From Chaetomidium leptoderma (taxonomy: Eukaryota; Ascomycota; Sordariomycetes; Sordariales; Chaetomiaceae), in the NCBI GenBank assembly GCA_033296705.1, contig MU856924.1, positions 46,780-110,779 of the forward strand: a DNA stretch of 64,000 bases, given 5' to 3'. The first letter of the stretch is position 1; the number at the start of each line of letters is the position of its first letter. This document shows, piece by piece, positions 46,011-57,428 of this stretch. A program made the translations under genes and the position numbers. The notes under the pieces are model-generated. The model saw nothing but the letters and a program-made list of their open reading frames with translations, was not told where the DNA came from and made no database searches.

Positions 46011-46673
46011 TCACTTAGCTCGCCGCTTCGCGGGTATGAACCGCGGCGGTTGGTTCTTGAGGCGAGGATGATTGATTCGATCTCGCGGATTGTTGATCGG
46101 GCAGTCGGCTCTGTTATGGAGGCTGTTGCTGTCCGCGCAATCGAGAAGACGCTCTATCTCGGCTTCTTGTTCGTGTTCTTGGCGATCTACGTACCAATCC
46201 CAAGGGTTCTCGTCGTTTGCGGGGTGGAGGTTCGGGAACAGCCACTGGAAGCTGAACCATCTGGCGCGCTTGAGGTTTCGGATCGTGAGGGGCGCCTTGG
46301 CGAATGCTTCAATTGCCCACTGGACGCGGTCTCGAGGGTGCGGCGGGACCACGGCCCCCGAGACCACGCAGCGGGCCTCGTCGGCGAACTGCACTGACAG
46401 ACCTTTACGGCCTGTGGACTTGAAGCAGCTCTTACCCGGCTCTGGCTCGAGATCGGGAACATCGTCAAGGGAAGGAGAGCCACCACTCACCCGGCGCCGG
46501 AACACCTTCATGTGAGCCTCGCTAGCAAACCGCACCGACAGGCCATTTCGACCTATAGACTTAAGGCAGCTTTTGCGCGGCTCCTGGCCGAGACCAGAAA
46601 CCGCGGCGGAGGAAGAGGGGGGGACGCTCACCAAAGGCCGGGACGAGGCACGCTGGGACATGCCGGAAGACAT
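46011..46673 (-). CDS. Hypothetical protein with duplicated KSCxKS...SVxFA motif
   Basis: A single open frame of 220 aa, MSSGMSQRASSRPLVSVP at its start. A 25-residue element occurs twice: KSCLKSIGRNGLSVRFASEA and KSCFKSTGRKGLSVQFADEA. The [SV]x[F] core preceded by basic residues resembles an RVxF docking motif for protein phosphatase 1, an inference from pattern only. After the repeats comes a conserved-looking block RDRVQWAIEAFAKAPLTIRNLKRA then RWFSFQWLFPNLHPANDENPW. The C-terminus is basic (PRFIPAKRRAK). No membrane segment or signal. I do not recognise the family; the duplicated motif argues for a real gene. Confidence 0.62.
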   Translation of the reverse strand: MSSGMSQRASSRPLVSVPPSSSAAVSGLGQEPRKSCLKSIGRNGLSVRFASEAHMKVFRRRVSGGSPSLDDVPDLEPEPGKSCFKSTGRKGLSVQFADEARCVVSGAVVPPHPRDRVQWAIEAFAKAPLTIRNLKRARWFSFQWLFPNLHPANDENPWDWYVDRQEHEQEAEIERLLDCADSNSLHNRADCPINNPRDRINHPRLKNQPPRFIPAKRRAK

Positions 46674-47904
46674 CTTGTCCGTTGTCGAAATCGAGAAAAG
46701 AAAAGAAAAAGAAAAAGTGAGTGAGCGACGACGGTGGGAGCGACCACTAAAGTTAGCGAGCGACGGTGGAAGTCAGCGAGTGACAAAAAAAACCCTAAAG
46801 TTAGCGAGTGGCGTTGAAGTTCAGCAGCGAGTGGCCAAGATCAGCAAAGCGTCGATACGCGAGTCCAAGACGTTGCCGTTGCGGTTACTGATCTTCGAAA
46901 ACTTCCGGTTGGGTGAAGAAAGAGAGAAGGAAGAGGAAGAGGGTTCTGGGCGGGGAGGACGGCTATTTATTTCCTTGACGCATGCACGCGTGAGTCACTG
47001 GACGGGAAAATCCGGCTCCCTTTCTGCATGACGTTGCGCATGCGTGTGTATGCGTATATCTGTAGGAGGCAGTGTTGTGGGTATGCGCGTGTGTTGGTGT
47101 CAAGTGTTGGCGAATGCAGGCATGTAGTGGCGCAAGTGGAGATATCGAGTTCAATTCCACTTCTATTATAGGTTCGTCGACGCGTAGGAACTGTCGTTGT
47201 GACCTTTCACAAGTATGGTGTCACGGGTGGCCGCGGGGGCCAGGGGGCTCGGGGGCTCGTGGCTCGGGGGATTATTGCGGCGAGAGTTGTGGTGGCCGTT
47301 TTTTGTTGTGATTAATCGTCAGCTTAGGGTGACCGTCTGGTTGTTGTTGTTGTCAGAACTACGAATTCCCGAATCGAGCTGGTCGTTGTCGTCGTCGTGC
47401 CGTCCTCGAGATGACAAAGGTCAGAGCGGCCTGTTCGGTTGGCCCAGTCATTGTATTTGAGGCAAGGTTCCTGACAACGCAACGCATAACAACGCAAACG
47501 AATCAACCCAAATCGAGGCAAATCTAATAGCCAGTTTGTTTTGTTTGCGTTGTTAGGAACCTTGATTTGAGGCTTGTCCACACCAGGAAGAAGTGGAGGC
47601 AGACGGGACTCGGAGCACGGCGAGAGCGGTGTCGAAACATTAACTGGGAAGGGAGGTGGGAAAGTTTAGCGAAAGGCAGGAACAATTATTAAGTATCTAA
47701 GGTAGCAGTCACGGTGTATGACGGGAAGCTCGAGAAATAAGCTAGGTAGGTACTTATCAACACTCTCAGGCGGCAGGCACCTCCGAGTCAAACTAATTCC
47801 AATATTCCTTATCTAACATGGACCAGGTATCTACGACTAAACACGGTATTCCCCAAAAGGGAACATAGCTTCTTATTTATGACTTATAAGGTTTGTGTGT
47901 TATT
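46674..47904. other. Intergenic region with inverted repeat
   Basis: Holds the imperfect inverted repeat at 47463-47564 and AT-rich sequence at 47650-47900 with TAGGTAGG motifs. No gene supported. Confidence 0.5.
47463..47564. repeat. Imperfect inverted repeat, MITE-like
   Basis: The left arm CAAGGTTCCTGACAACGCAA (47463-47482) and right arm TTGCGTTGTTAGGAACCTTG (47545-47564) are complementary with one mismatch over 20 bp. A second copy of TAACAACGCAAAC inside gives an alternative pairing. Target-site duplications were not identified. Confidence 0.55.
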
Positions 47905-48530
47905 ATGTTAGGCCCATCTTCTAATTCTGAGTTTATCAAACGCACGTTTCCTCAACGCCTACTAACAACGCCCAACAACTGCACATGGTCATCTTGTCGG
48001 TAGGCTTTTCTCTAGGTAACAATTCACTAGCGTGTAAAACCTCCATGTTCGCCCTGTCTCTGCTGCGCCGCTGCTCTTGTCGACCTCAGTATTGTGCCAC
48101 GCTGAGCCACGATGATGACTAACGAGAGTAGGCAGTCAGCTTCAAGGCTTGAATGTTGCCTGCCGGGTAAAATCCCCGCACTTGCACTACAAGTTGGAAA
48201 ACCAAACATCGTTCACCATTCTCCCACAACAACTCGTTTCTCATCAACCGCCATACCTTAGGTATGTGTCCCAATTTCCCATGGCTTCTTTTGCTACACA
48301 CTGACATGCCACATAGCCACCAAAGTCTGCGCGCGCCAACTTCCAGCATGTGCCAATACCGCTAACTGATGAACTACAGCTGTGGGCACGGGTGCTACTA
48401 CACTCCCTGGACCAGCTGGGCAGCCTGCACCGACGATTTCTACTCGGGTGAACTTGATGACCACGAGGCCGCCGAGTACACGGGGGACGCGGGCCCCTGC
48501 TTGGCGTGTTTGGACGAGGAAACCCTATAG
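47905..48530 (+). CDS. Small Cys-rich protein of three exons
   Basis: Exons 47905-47999, 48136-48261 and 48380-48530 sum to 372 nt, 123 aa, with all phases conserved and good GTAGG/GTATGT donors. The cysteines come in pairs: NNCTWSSC, NVACRV, LSCGHGCYYTPWTSWAAC and GPCLAC, which could bind zinc or form disulphides. The middle (HYKLENQTSFTILPQQLVSH) reads as ordinary folded protein. There is no signal peptide, so secretion is not predicted. The AT-rich upstream region makes the start less certain than the last exon. Family unknown; simple ORF calling misses it because no exon exceeds 151 nt. Confidence 0.58.
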
Positions 48531-48701
48531 AAAGGCACGCGCGGAAATAATGTACAGCGTATGTATTCTGTACATACATACATACCGAGTCGGGGGCGGG
48601 GGACAGCAACAGCAGAAGCAGCAGTGATAGCAGCAGGGGACATGGTGGTGGATTTGTTTACGGAGGAAGGCTGTCTTGCAGAACCGGCAATCTTGAGGCA
48701 G

Positions 48702-50051
48702 CTAATTACTGTCCAAGCTTTCTGGAGCCCCGAGATCAGACTCGTTGGCAACCTGGGAGAGGTATTCCTTCTTCTGCTTCCTGTATCTGTTCCAAACCTT
48801 GCCCAACGCTCTTGGCTCTACCGCTGGGATGTGGATATTGGCGAGCGGGTCTTCCTCGAGCTTGTTCTCCAGAATCTCCTCTTTGCTGACTGCCTTCGGG
48901 GTTAGCAAATCTCTGTATTGATTTCCAGGCTACTTGTTGGTTCAACAAACTTACGGTCAAAGTAGGACCTGAACCATCGACTCGCCGTGTAGCCCCATTC
49001 GACAAACCTCGCAGTGTCTGCGCTGGCGTGCTCCTTCGCGAGTGCCCGCTCCTCCTCCCGCTCCTCCTCTTCAGTAGGCTCAACTCCGGCCTCGCGGAGC
49101 TCGTGTTCCCTCTTCCTCTCTTCGGCTGCTCTCGCTTGAACCTTGGCCATGTCGATGACAACCTCGGCGGAGAGACACGGGTGGTAAGCGCCGCCCGCCT
49201 GGAACCATCGATCCACTGGGGAATTGTAGTCGCCGAAATCGAGGAGGACGCCGGGGCCTTGCCAGTTTCTCTCGTGCGTATCTTGGCACAGATGGAATCC
49301 GGTGTGGTAGAAGAAGTCCAACTGTCGCTGTACCGCGTTGAGCTCGAGTTTTGCTTCGGGCAAGTACTCGTACACGATGGCGAAATATTCGCGGCCGCGC
49401 TCAATGTGACTCGCAGAGCCCTCGCCCTCTTCTTCGGCGTAGTGGTCTAATTTCATCACATTGTTCATAGCCACAAAATCAGCCCCCCGAACGCGGGTCC
49501 ACCCAAAACATTTTCGAACTCGAGTGAAGGAGCTAGATATCGCAACCTTCTCACCGGCCGGAAGTCCGTCAAAGTCGCGAGAGCGCCTTCCATCGGCCGA
49601 GAAGGCGTAAAGACACCGCAGACAGTCAAGTCGGGTGGTTCGTTTGGTAGGTACGTGGACGGGTGTCGGAGAGGACTGGCGGAGGCCGGCCTGTACCTTT
49701 TCGAGTATCGCAACGTTACGGGCCTCGCGCTCGAGCGGCCACCAATCGTTCTCGTCCGGGACCGAGTTGAAAAACTGCCAGTAACCGTGTTAGAAGGACT
49801 CGAGAGGGGAAATGACAAAGGTGGAAGAGGGTAACTCCATCACAGACAATCTTGAGCGCAAACCGCGAGTCGTCATCGTCGAATTTGACACGTGCGACAC
49901 AACCCTCGATCCCATTTCCAAGAGCTTTCCTCAGCTTGGCCTTGGTATACACACGCGGAAAACGCCGAAGCTGGGGCTCAAGGAAATCGGTCCAATCGCA
50001 CGCGGGGTCGCCTTGCATAGGCTCGTCGGATAAGAAGGGCGGCAGTTGCAT
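48702..50051 (-). CDS. Atypical protein-kinase-like protein
   Basis: Exons 50051-49836, 49774-48955 and 48889-48702 sum to 1224 nt, 407 aa. FALKIVCDGFF resembles the VAIK lysine strand, WWPLEREARNVAILEKV the alpha-C helix with its Glu, FAIVYEYLP the hinge, and FHLCQDTHERNW followed by GVLLDFGDYNSP a catalytic loop and a DFG-like motif. The HRD-type sequence is degenerate (HLCQDTHERNW lacks the usual HRDxxxxN), so it may be a pseudokinase. A long Glu/Arg-rich helix (about 290-320) and a C-terminal basic tail follow. This looks like one of the fungus-specific kinase-like groups. The first donor (GTTACC) is weak. Confidence 0.7.
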
Positions 50052-51294
50052 CTTGGGTGGACTGGGGATATCAACGAGCTACCCAGGCTGATGAGGCGAA
50101 TGTCGGGAAGTTACCGAGGGAGGTAGTGCAGGGCAGCTTGATTTGTCCCGTTGAAGCCATGCAGTGGGCGGGGAAAATCGGGTGACCAAGAGTGGGTGGG
50201 AAATTTTGAGTGACCAACAGTCGGTGAGAAAATGCGAGTGACTGGGCAACAGGCAACAGGAGGCGAGACAAAGCGACGGAGTGACCAAATGACCACCAAC
50301 AGACAGCATGTGCGGGCCTCCCCTCCCAACCCCGAGTCCCTAACCTTCCAAGTTCCAACTTGTTCCAGTTATTAATAGGTCAATTGTGACACCCAACTCT
50401 CCCCCCTCCCTAAAGAACCTAACTAATTATTCCAGAAATGCAAAATCGCACCAACAAGAAGCCAAGATGTCTACTAGAGATTTCAAAGTCTCAAAGTTTA
50501 GTTCTATTTTTACTTGCCTTCCAGCGATCCACCAGACCACGGTGATTGTGATGCTTCGCCGCGCGCGAGCCAACCGTGTTTTCCGGCGCAATTGTGCCTG
50601 GAACCTGCAGTCCTGAGCGCGCTGTTGGTTCGAGACAGGTCAAACGGCGGACTAATTATGGAAATCAAAACCAACGTGCCACAGCCATTGGCCCCGGTGA
50701 TGGTCCAAAGGCCGAGCATCAGGGCTGTCCGGCTCAGGGCAGCCGAAGTTGCGGAGCCTGCCGGCCACCGTCATGGGCGGGCAGCCCGGTGAACTTGGCG
50801 TGGTTGAGTCCAGTGGGAGGTGATGGGCCGAGAGTTGAGCAGAAGCGGCAACTCATCGCCGCCGCTTCGCAGACCCAACAAGGGGCGCTGAACTTTGGCG
50901 TGTTTCTCCTGTCTGCGGCCGCTGGGTCAACCGCCAACATGAAACGGTTGATTGCGAGCATCGCCGTCCCGGAGACTCGAAAAGAATGGATGCCTTCCAC
51001 AGCGGCCGGCCGAGAGCCCGGGGGGGGGGGGGGTCACTGATGATTTAAGGCGACGGGTTGCCTTGCTAGACTGAGGGTTTCAAACCATGGAATTCAGACC
51101 TCAAACCTCATCTACTTCCAGACGTTCAGACTCAGCCATTTCGTCCTCCTCGACGCGACAAAGCTTCAACCCATCAAAACCAAGGCTCAATCATTCCTAG
51201 GCACCTCGTCCCTAACACTCAAAATTCAGCCAATTCAAGCCCGTCCCCGCGACCTCAAGCCGAATCCCTTTTTTTGACATCAACAAAAGACACA
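50052..51294. other. Intergenic region
   Basis: Repeated GTGACC/GTCACT-type words at 50170-50300 and a G13 run near 51018-51030. No gene is supported, though 50500-51000 has long open frames on both strands caused by GC content. Confidence 0.45.
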
Positions 51295-53226
51295 ATGTCC
51301 GGCGCTGCAACTGGCTCAACGATCCTGAGAGAGCTGGGCATTCAGCTCCCGGGCCTCGACAACACGAACAGTGTGGCTGGCGGGAATACGAAGCCAAGCA
51401 AGGCGGCAACATGGCCAGCAGTGGAGGACTGGTATGTGCTCTGATATACTCCCACACATCAGCCTGTGATGAGTGAAGGCTTGGAAAGGACTGATCATTT
51501 CGAAAGGCTGCCATGGACTGACTTCAATTATGATTCGCTGCTGTCGATTTTTGCCCCTGTGGTGGAACAACCGTGGCTTCACCCTCCTCCTCGCCGCGGC
51601 ATTGATCCCATGGAGGTGGAGATTTTCGATGAGAAGTCTGTCGAGAGCCACCTAACAAAGTACACAATGCCTCTTGTCAATGCGGCCCTTATCCAGGCGA
51701 ATGGGCTGCTTGGTCATGACGATAACCACAGAGGTCATATCTGGGCCACCGGGCGGGGTGGGACGACCTCAGGTAGACCAGATTGGTCTGTGTGCTCACC
51801 TGACAGGAAGCATCAATCAGGCCGGTATGTCAACTTGGTTCCTGGAGATACCAAGGTGTCCAAAAAGTGGTTGCCAACTCTGAAGCGCGACAACCTTGCG
51901 CAGTGGGCGCTGCCGATACGTCAGGTGTTCTCTTACAGCCGTGATCTCAAAGTGAGATACGGATTTATTATTACCGACGCCGATCTCGTTGTCCTCCGCT
52001 TCCGCCGATTCGAGATTGGGCCCGGGAGTTCTCAAAGCCGACCGATGCGTGCCGTCCCTCTTCACCAAACTAACGCCCAAACCTCGTCAGCAGAGTATCT
52101 TGCTCGGGCCAGGATGCTGTCTACGGCATCTGACACTTCTGCCATTAGCGCTACATCATTGGCGCGACCGCCGTCCTCGACGGGAGCACAGGGGTCCGAG
52201 TATTCCGATTCGCAGCCCACGGGCGAGTTCGCGCCTCCCGAATACTGTACCATCCCGTGGTCCAACTACAACACAGCCCTTGACGGCAAACCCTCGAAAC
52301 GGAAGTCTCCGGTGCTCACCGTCCGCCTCGCACTCTTCTACCTCTGCCTCCTGGCTGGAAACAGCCCCGACACGTCAATGGGCCACGACTACCCGCCACT
52401 GAACTCGTGGACCAAGACGGGTGCCGGCTATGTCCACAACTCCACTGGTAAGAAGGTTACCCAGCCCCCAGAGAATGCCACGGTAGTCGATCCGCGGAGC
52501 AATAGTAGCACCCGGAGCGATAGCGCCACCCGGAGCAATAGTAGCACCCGGAGCAATAGTAGCACCCGGAGCAATAGTAGCACCCGGAGCGACAGCGCTA
52601 CCCGGGGCGACAGCGCCACCCGGGGTCAAGCGGGGACCGGCAGCCAGGGCAGCAGCCTGGGCAACAGTGCCACCCGGGGCGACAGCGCCACCAGTGGTCA
52701 AGCGGGGGCTGGCAGCCGGGCCAACAGTGCCACCCGGGGCGACAGCGCCACTCGAGGTCAAGCGGGGGCTGGCAGCCGGGGCAACAGTGTCACCCGGGGC
52801 GACGGCGCCACCAGTCGTCAAGCGGGGGCTGGCAGCCGGAGCAGCAGCACCCACCAGGCCCAGCCCGCAAGCCGAAGCGCTAGCACCACGCGAGGGGACA
52901 GCGGCAGCCAACCCGCTCCCAGAACTGCCGTCCGATTCCAGGCCGAGGCGGCGGCGGATCCGGTGAGAGGGGCCGCTCACACGGCCAACGCCGGCCACCC
53001 GACTCCCGCTGGCGGTACCGCCCATGGCGCCGCCAGTGGAGCAGGTGGCAACGGCGGCCCAAGCGGTTCGGGCGGGACTATTGGCACTGCACGTACCGGC
53101 CACTCGGGTGGTGCCGCTGCTGGTAGCCGCAACGGGGCCGGCGACGGGACGCGGGGCCGTGGGGGGGAGGGTAGCACACGGGTCCTGCGTAGCGGAACGC
53201 GCAAGGAAGATGGCAACAAAGAGTAG
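51295..53226 (+). CDS. PD-(D/E)XK-like domain protein with repetitive tail
   Basis: Exons 51295-51431 and 51474-53226 sum to 1890 nt, 629 aa. The intron is short (42 nt), so the first junction is less sure. The N-terminal half is a folded domain: VESHLTKYTMPLVNAALIQ, then GRPDWSV and LVPGDTKVSKKW, which together match the PD...(D/E)xK pattern of restriction-endonuclease-fold nucleases, followed by WALPIRQVFSYSRDLKVRY and FIITDADLVVLRF. IPWSNYNTALDGKPSKR and LTVRLALFYLCLLAG extend it. Then follows a disordered tail made of STRSNSSTRSD and ATRGQAGAGSRGNS repeats to residue about 530. Such fungal proteins are numerous; nuclease activity is an inference. Confidence 0.72.
52495..52850 (+). repeat. 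Coding tandem repeats, 18-bp and 60-bp units
   Basis: About seven units of an 18-bp AGCAATAGTAGCACCCGG-type repeat (52495-52620) are followed by roughly four copies of a 60-bp unit beginning CAAGCGGGGGCTGGCAGCCG. Both keep the reading frame of the PD-(D/E)XK-like protein. Confidence 0.85.
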
Positions 53227-53742
53227 AGGGGAAGCGCGGCGCTGGGCGCTGGGCGCTGACATGTTTCTCTCGGTTCTAGTGAGGATAAGCTTGTGAGGGA
53301 CAGATGGAGATTTATTGTGATGTTTCGTGATTTTTATAGATTGGAAAGGCGTTTTGGGTCCGCGAGTTTTGTTTTGTATTACCGATAGAATGGTTGGCTT
53401 TCACATCTTGGGATAGGCTTTGATAGCTTTGAACCTGCTGGCTTGGTTTATCACATCTTCCCTGAGATCTTTTGTTGCATGCAGTGTGCTGCTCAAGGAA
53501 GCTACGCTCCAGCGTTATGCTCGGAGCAACTTAACATTAACGGCATCTGGACGTCTCTAATTCCGCATCATACAACCGCAACACCACCTCCACGCCGTCA
53601 CCACAACCTTTGCTCCCGCTAATCCCATCAACCAACTAACCAACTACCCAAAACAAAACGAAAAAACCATCACCTCGCCCCCCCTTTTCCGTCTCTCCAC
53701 TAACACATACCTGGGTACCTTAGGTAGGTAAACACGACCACC
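53227..53742. other. Intergenic region
   Basis: Two convergent genes end here. Includes an ACCTTAGGTAGGT motif near 53717. No gene recognised. Confidence 0.5.
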
Positions 53743-56700
53743 TCAAAGCGTCAAAAAATCCAACTCCCTATTCCTCCCCACCACCGGCGACCCGCCACTC
53801 GTACTCCCCCCACCCCCATTCCCATTCCCACCAACACCACTCCCACCATAACCACCACCAGCCTTGGCCCTAGCCCTCGCCCTCGCCGACCCCACCGCCT
53901 CCTCAACGCTCAACACCAATTCATCCAACGTAACAGGCGTCATGGGCGGCGGCGGCGCCCTCACATCCACAACACCCCCTTCACCACCACCAGAACAACC
54001 CCCTCCCACTTGTTGTTGTTGTTGTTGTTGTTGTTGGGACTGAGACTGCGAAGCAGGGCTAGTCCCAGCAGCAGCAGCAGTGAACCAATCCATCGGATCC
54101 ATCTCCATTTCCATGTCCATCTCCATGTCCATGTCCATCTCCACCCCCCCACTCCCACCCGCACCCCCACACCCACCATCGGTAGTAGTAGTATTAACTG
54201 ATCGCGACGAGGAAGCCGAAGCCGAAGCCGAAGCCGAGGAGGACGAAGAAGAAGAAGTGGTGGGATGATGATGATCCGGCCCCAGACCAAAACCGATGCC
54301 GAGTTCGGTTTCGAGGCTGAGGACGTAGGGGTCGCGGCAGATGGGCGTGCCGTCTGCCGTGACGTGGGTTAGGTTTCCGTTGTGCATGGCTGAAGGAGTT
54401 GGGGGGGTAGCTGCTGTTGTTGGGGAGGGTTGTTGTTGTTGTTGTTGGGGGTTGGTTGTGGTGGTGGTGGTTTCGGGAGGGGTTGCTTTGGAGGGCTCGG
54501 CGAGCCAGTCTTCGATTGTCTTGTCTACTGACGTGTCGTCGTCGACGTTGACATCAACGGGGGCGGGGGTAGGGGTTGGGGTGGGGACGGTTGGTGGTGA
54601 GACTGTGGTGGTGGTGGTGGTGGTGGGTTCGTTGGTCTTTGGGGCTGCCGCGCTGTCCACGCCGCCGCCCGTACTCAGACACGAAAGGTCTCCCGAGACG
54701 GTCGGGATTAGGATGGGGGCTGCGTTCTCGGCATTCCTCTGTGGTGGCGCAGTTGGCGCCCAGTCTTGGGTACCAGCGTCGTCGCCGCCGTTGTGGATGA
54801 AGTCGACAAAGGAGGAGTGGAAGAAGTCGAGGTCAAAGGTGCTCGGCTCGGCGGTTGGTTGGTCTAGTGTGACGGTGCTGACGGTGCCGTGGCTCAGGGA
54901 TGACCCCGAGGGACTCGGGCACGTTTGGTGCAAGTTGCTCAAAAACGACGGGGTAACGCAGGAGAGGTCGACGGAAGAGAGGCTCGAGAGGCGGCGGCGC
55001 TTGGTGGCGCGGTCCTCTTCTTGTATGCTCTCGAGCCGGTCGGTGGGTAGGCGGGTGCTGCCGGTGCCAGTGGCCCAGTGGTTGCTCCCAAACACCAGGT
55101 TGCTGCTGCTACTGCTGCCTTGATACCGGCCAACCAACGTGCTAACATCGAATCCACCCGACTTGACCATCTCGGAGCGGATCTCAACAAGCATGGTCTT
55201 GAGCAGCTGATACATTCTCGCGCCGGGCTGGTACAAGTGGCTCATGTCGTAGATGGAAGAGGAAAGCACTTGCAGGTACCGCAGGTTGCTGTGGTGGTCC
55301 AGCTCGGCGCTCTTGTGCGCCAGGGCAGCCATCAGCGCGAGGGCTGCTGTCCCGGCGTGCTGGACCGCCGTCAGGACTACCCGCCTCGCATCGAAGCGCT
55401 GGCGGTGATGCCAGAAGATGCGGGCAATCCGGATCGCGTGCTGTGTGCACATGCTCCGAGACATGGAGGCTCTGTTGTCGTGGTGTGGAAGTGGCGCCAT
55501 CCATGAAGGCAGGCGGCCCGTCCCGTCCTCGCGGCCGGGCGACTCTGGGCTCGGATAGCGAGCAGCCACGGCCCCATCCAGGGACATGGGCCCGTACTTG
55601 GCCCAGGGCCTGTGCAGGAGGATCATGCACACATGGAACTGCTGGTGAAGCATGAAGAAACCCATGGGCGCAGACTTGATGTTCACGGGCTTCCAGGTAA
55701 GGTTTTCCGGAAGCCGACGATACCAGTTGTGAAACAGGCGCTCCAGACCAATAAAGTGCAGATACGCCCGGTCCTCGGCGCCTTTTGTCGAAAACAGGTG
55801 GGCTGCGCCATCGATCGAGTTCTGGAAGTCGGCTACCTTGCCGGCCAGCTCCAGCAGTTCAAACGTCTGCCGGTTGATAGCAGCATGGGTGGCGACGGTC
55901 CCGAGGGTCGAGTCCGGCAAAGGCTTTCCAGGGAACCTTGGCAGCACGTCGGCGCCGATATCCTGCGTTTTGATGGCCGTGGGACGGCCCAGGAGCAGAG
56001 CCCATTTCCGGTCAAACATGACGCATGCCGCCATGGCCTGCCGCCTTGTCTGTCTCTCGAGCTCCGACACGTCCGCTCCGTTCGGGTTGACATGTAACCC
56101 AATGTCAAAAGAAAGCCGGTTCGCCATACCTTCAAAGGAGTTAGCTAGCGTCCACAGCCAAAAGACTGGCGATAAACACAAAACCTACCAGAGTACATCC
56201 ACCCCGTGGTGTCCCGGCCGACACCACATTCCAAATCAGCCAGCAAGAGGAGGGCCTGAACACTTGGGACCCCCCCAGGCCTCTCCAGCTCCGCTTCCAA
56301 CATGGACTTGGCTTCCCTGTGAAGCGTGCTCTCCCGGTTCCCCACCGTGATCCTCTTCACGTCCTCCCTGTCCCAGTCGGCAAAGCGGAAGCCCATGGCA
56401 AGCATGGCGATGTGAAGGAAGGGAGAGTAGAATCTCGCGTCCTGAGTGGCCCGGCCGGCCTCGAACGCGGCCTCCTCAACCACCTGCTGCCACGAGTTGT
56501 AACAGTCCCAAAAGGACCTCATCAGGTGGTCGTGGGTGACCGGCCCGAGGGCCCCGATCAGGTGCTCTGCCCTGACGGTGTGGTCGGGCTGCTCCTCCTG
56601 GGGGAGGAGGCTGCACGTGGACTTGGCGTGCACATGGCTGTTGGCCGTTGGGCCAAAGAATCTGGTCCTCCCAACCGATTGGTCGAAGATGTAGCTTCCC

Positions 56701-57428
56701 CTTGTGCAGAGAAGGTGGCGTGTGCCGGTCTCCTTCTTCGGCTCGACGTCCTGGAGTAGTAGGGGGTCGATTAGGCGGGTGAAAGACGTGTGGCCGGCAG
56801 AGGGGAAGGTCTTTGGCTGCTCTGGCTCGACCATGTGGACGTCCTCATCTCCTGAACCTGGCGGAGTGGGGGGTTGGTTCGGCGGCAGTGGAGCTAGTTT
56901 TGGTTCGGAACTATCCAATGTCTCGTTGCCAGGCTGAACTTGGTGGTGCTCCTGTTGTTGCCTCGCCTGGGCTTCTTGCCTCGTCTTGGGTGGGTGTACC
57001 GCCGTCGGAGGGGCCACACCATGTTCTTTGAGCATGCCCTCCAGCAAAGCGATTCTGCTCGATAAGGATGACATGTATGCCTTCGAGATGGGTCTTTTGT
57101 CCATTAGCCTGGCCAGCCAAACACTCGACCAAGGGGGGTTGGGGGGGAGCGCGGACACCTACCGCCTTCGCTCATCGTCATCCTTGATGATGCATGTGGC
57201 CCCTGTCCTCCTACATTGAGCGCATTCGGACTCCCCTTCGCTCACAACGCACCGTATCCTCCTCTCGCGGCACGAGGCACATGCAATTGAGGCACGATGC
57301 CGGACCTGCTGTTTGGTGGATGAACGGGACGAGGGGGCCGGACTTGATGCGTGCTCCGAGTCGGCTCTGTCGCTCTCCCCTTCGGAGCGTGATCTCCGCT
57401 TCCCGCCCGAAAACGCAGTTGCGGTCAT
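53743..57428 (-). CDS. Zn2Cys6 transcription factor, CLR-1/ClrA-like
   Basis: Exons 57428-57163, 57093-56189 and 56129-53743 sum to 3558 nt, 1185 aa. The Zn2Cys6 cluster at residues 50-77 has the spacing C-x2-C-x6-C-x8-C-x2-C-x6-C (CASCRERRIRC, ECAQCRRTGATC). A coiled-coil linker follows (AYMSSLSSRIALLEGML). The fungal-specific middle homology region contains HIAMLAMGFRFADWDRED, LLLLADLECGVGRDTTGWMYS, GMANRLSFDIGLH and FDRKWALLLGRPT. I associate this layout with the cellulose regulator CLR-1/ClrA, from memory only. The last 450 residues are low complexity (polyT, polyQ, MDMDMEMD repeats, polyGly). It is long for the family because of this tail. The start ATG is the first Met of the ORF. Confidence 0.85.
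53985..54300 (-). repeat. Coding low-complexity runs (polyQ, MD/ME repeats)
   Basis: Inside the regulator's tail lie a CAG/CAA run coding eight or more glutamines (about 54010-54036) and a (GAC ATG)(GAG ATG)-type run coding MDMDMEMDMEMEMD (about 54090-54145), plus Ser/Ala repeats. Confidence 0.8.

Noticed and set aside
52375..53262. 295-codon minus-strand frame rich in Ala/Pro/Gly
   Set aside because: Arises because the 18- and 60-bp repeats keep antisense frames open; no start context or domain.
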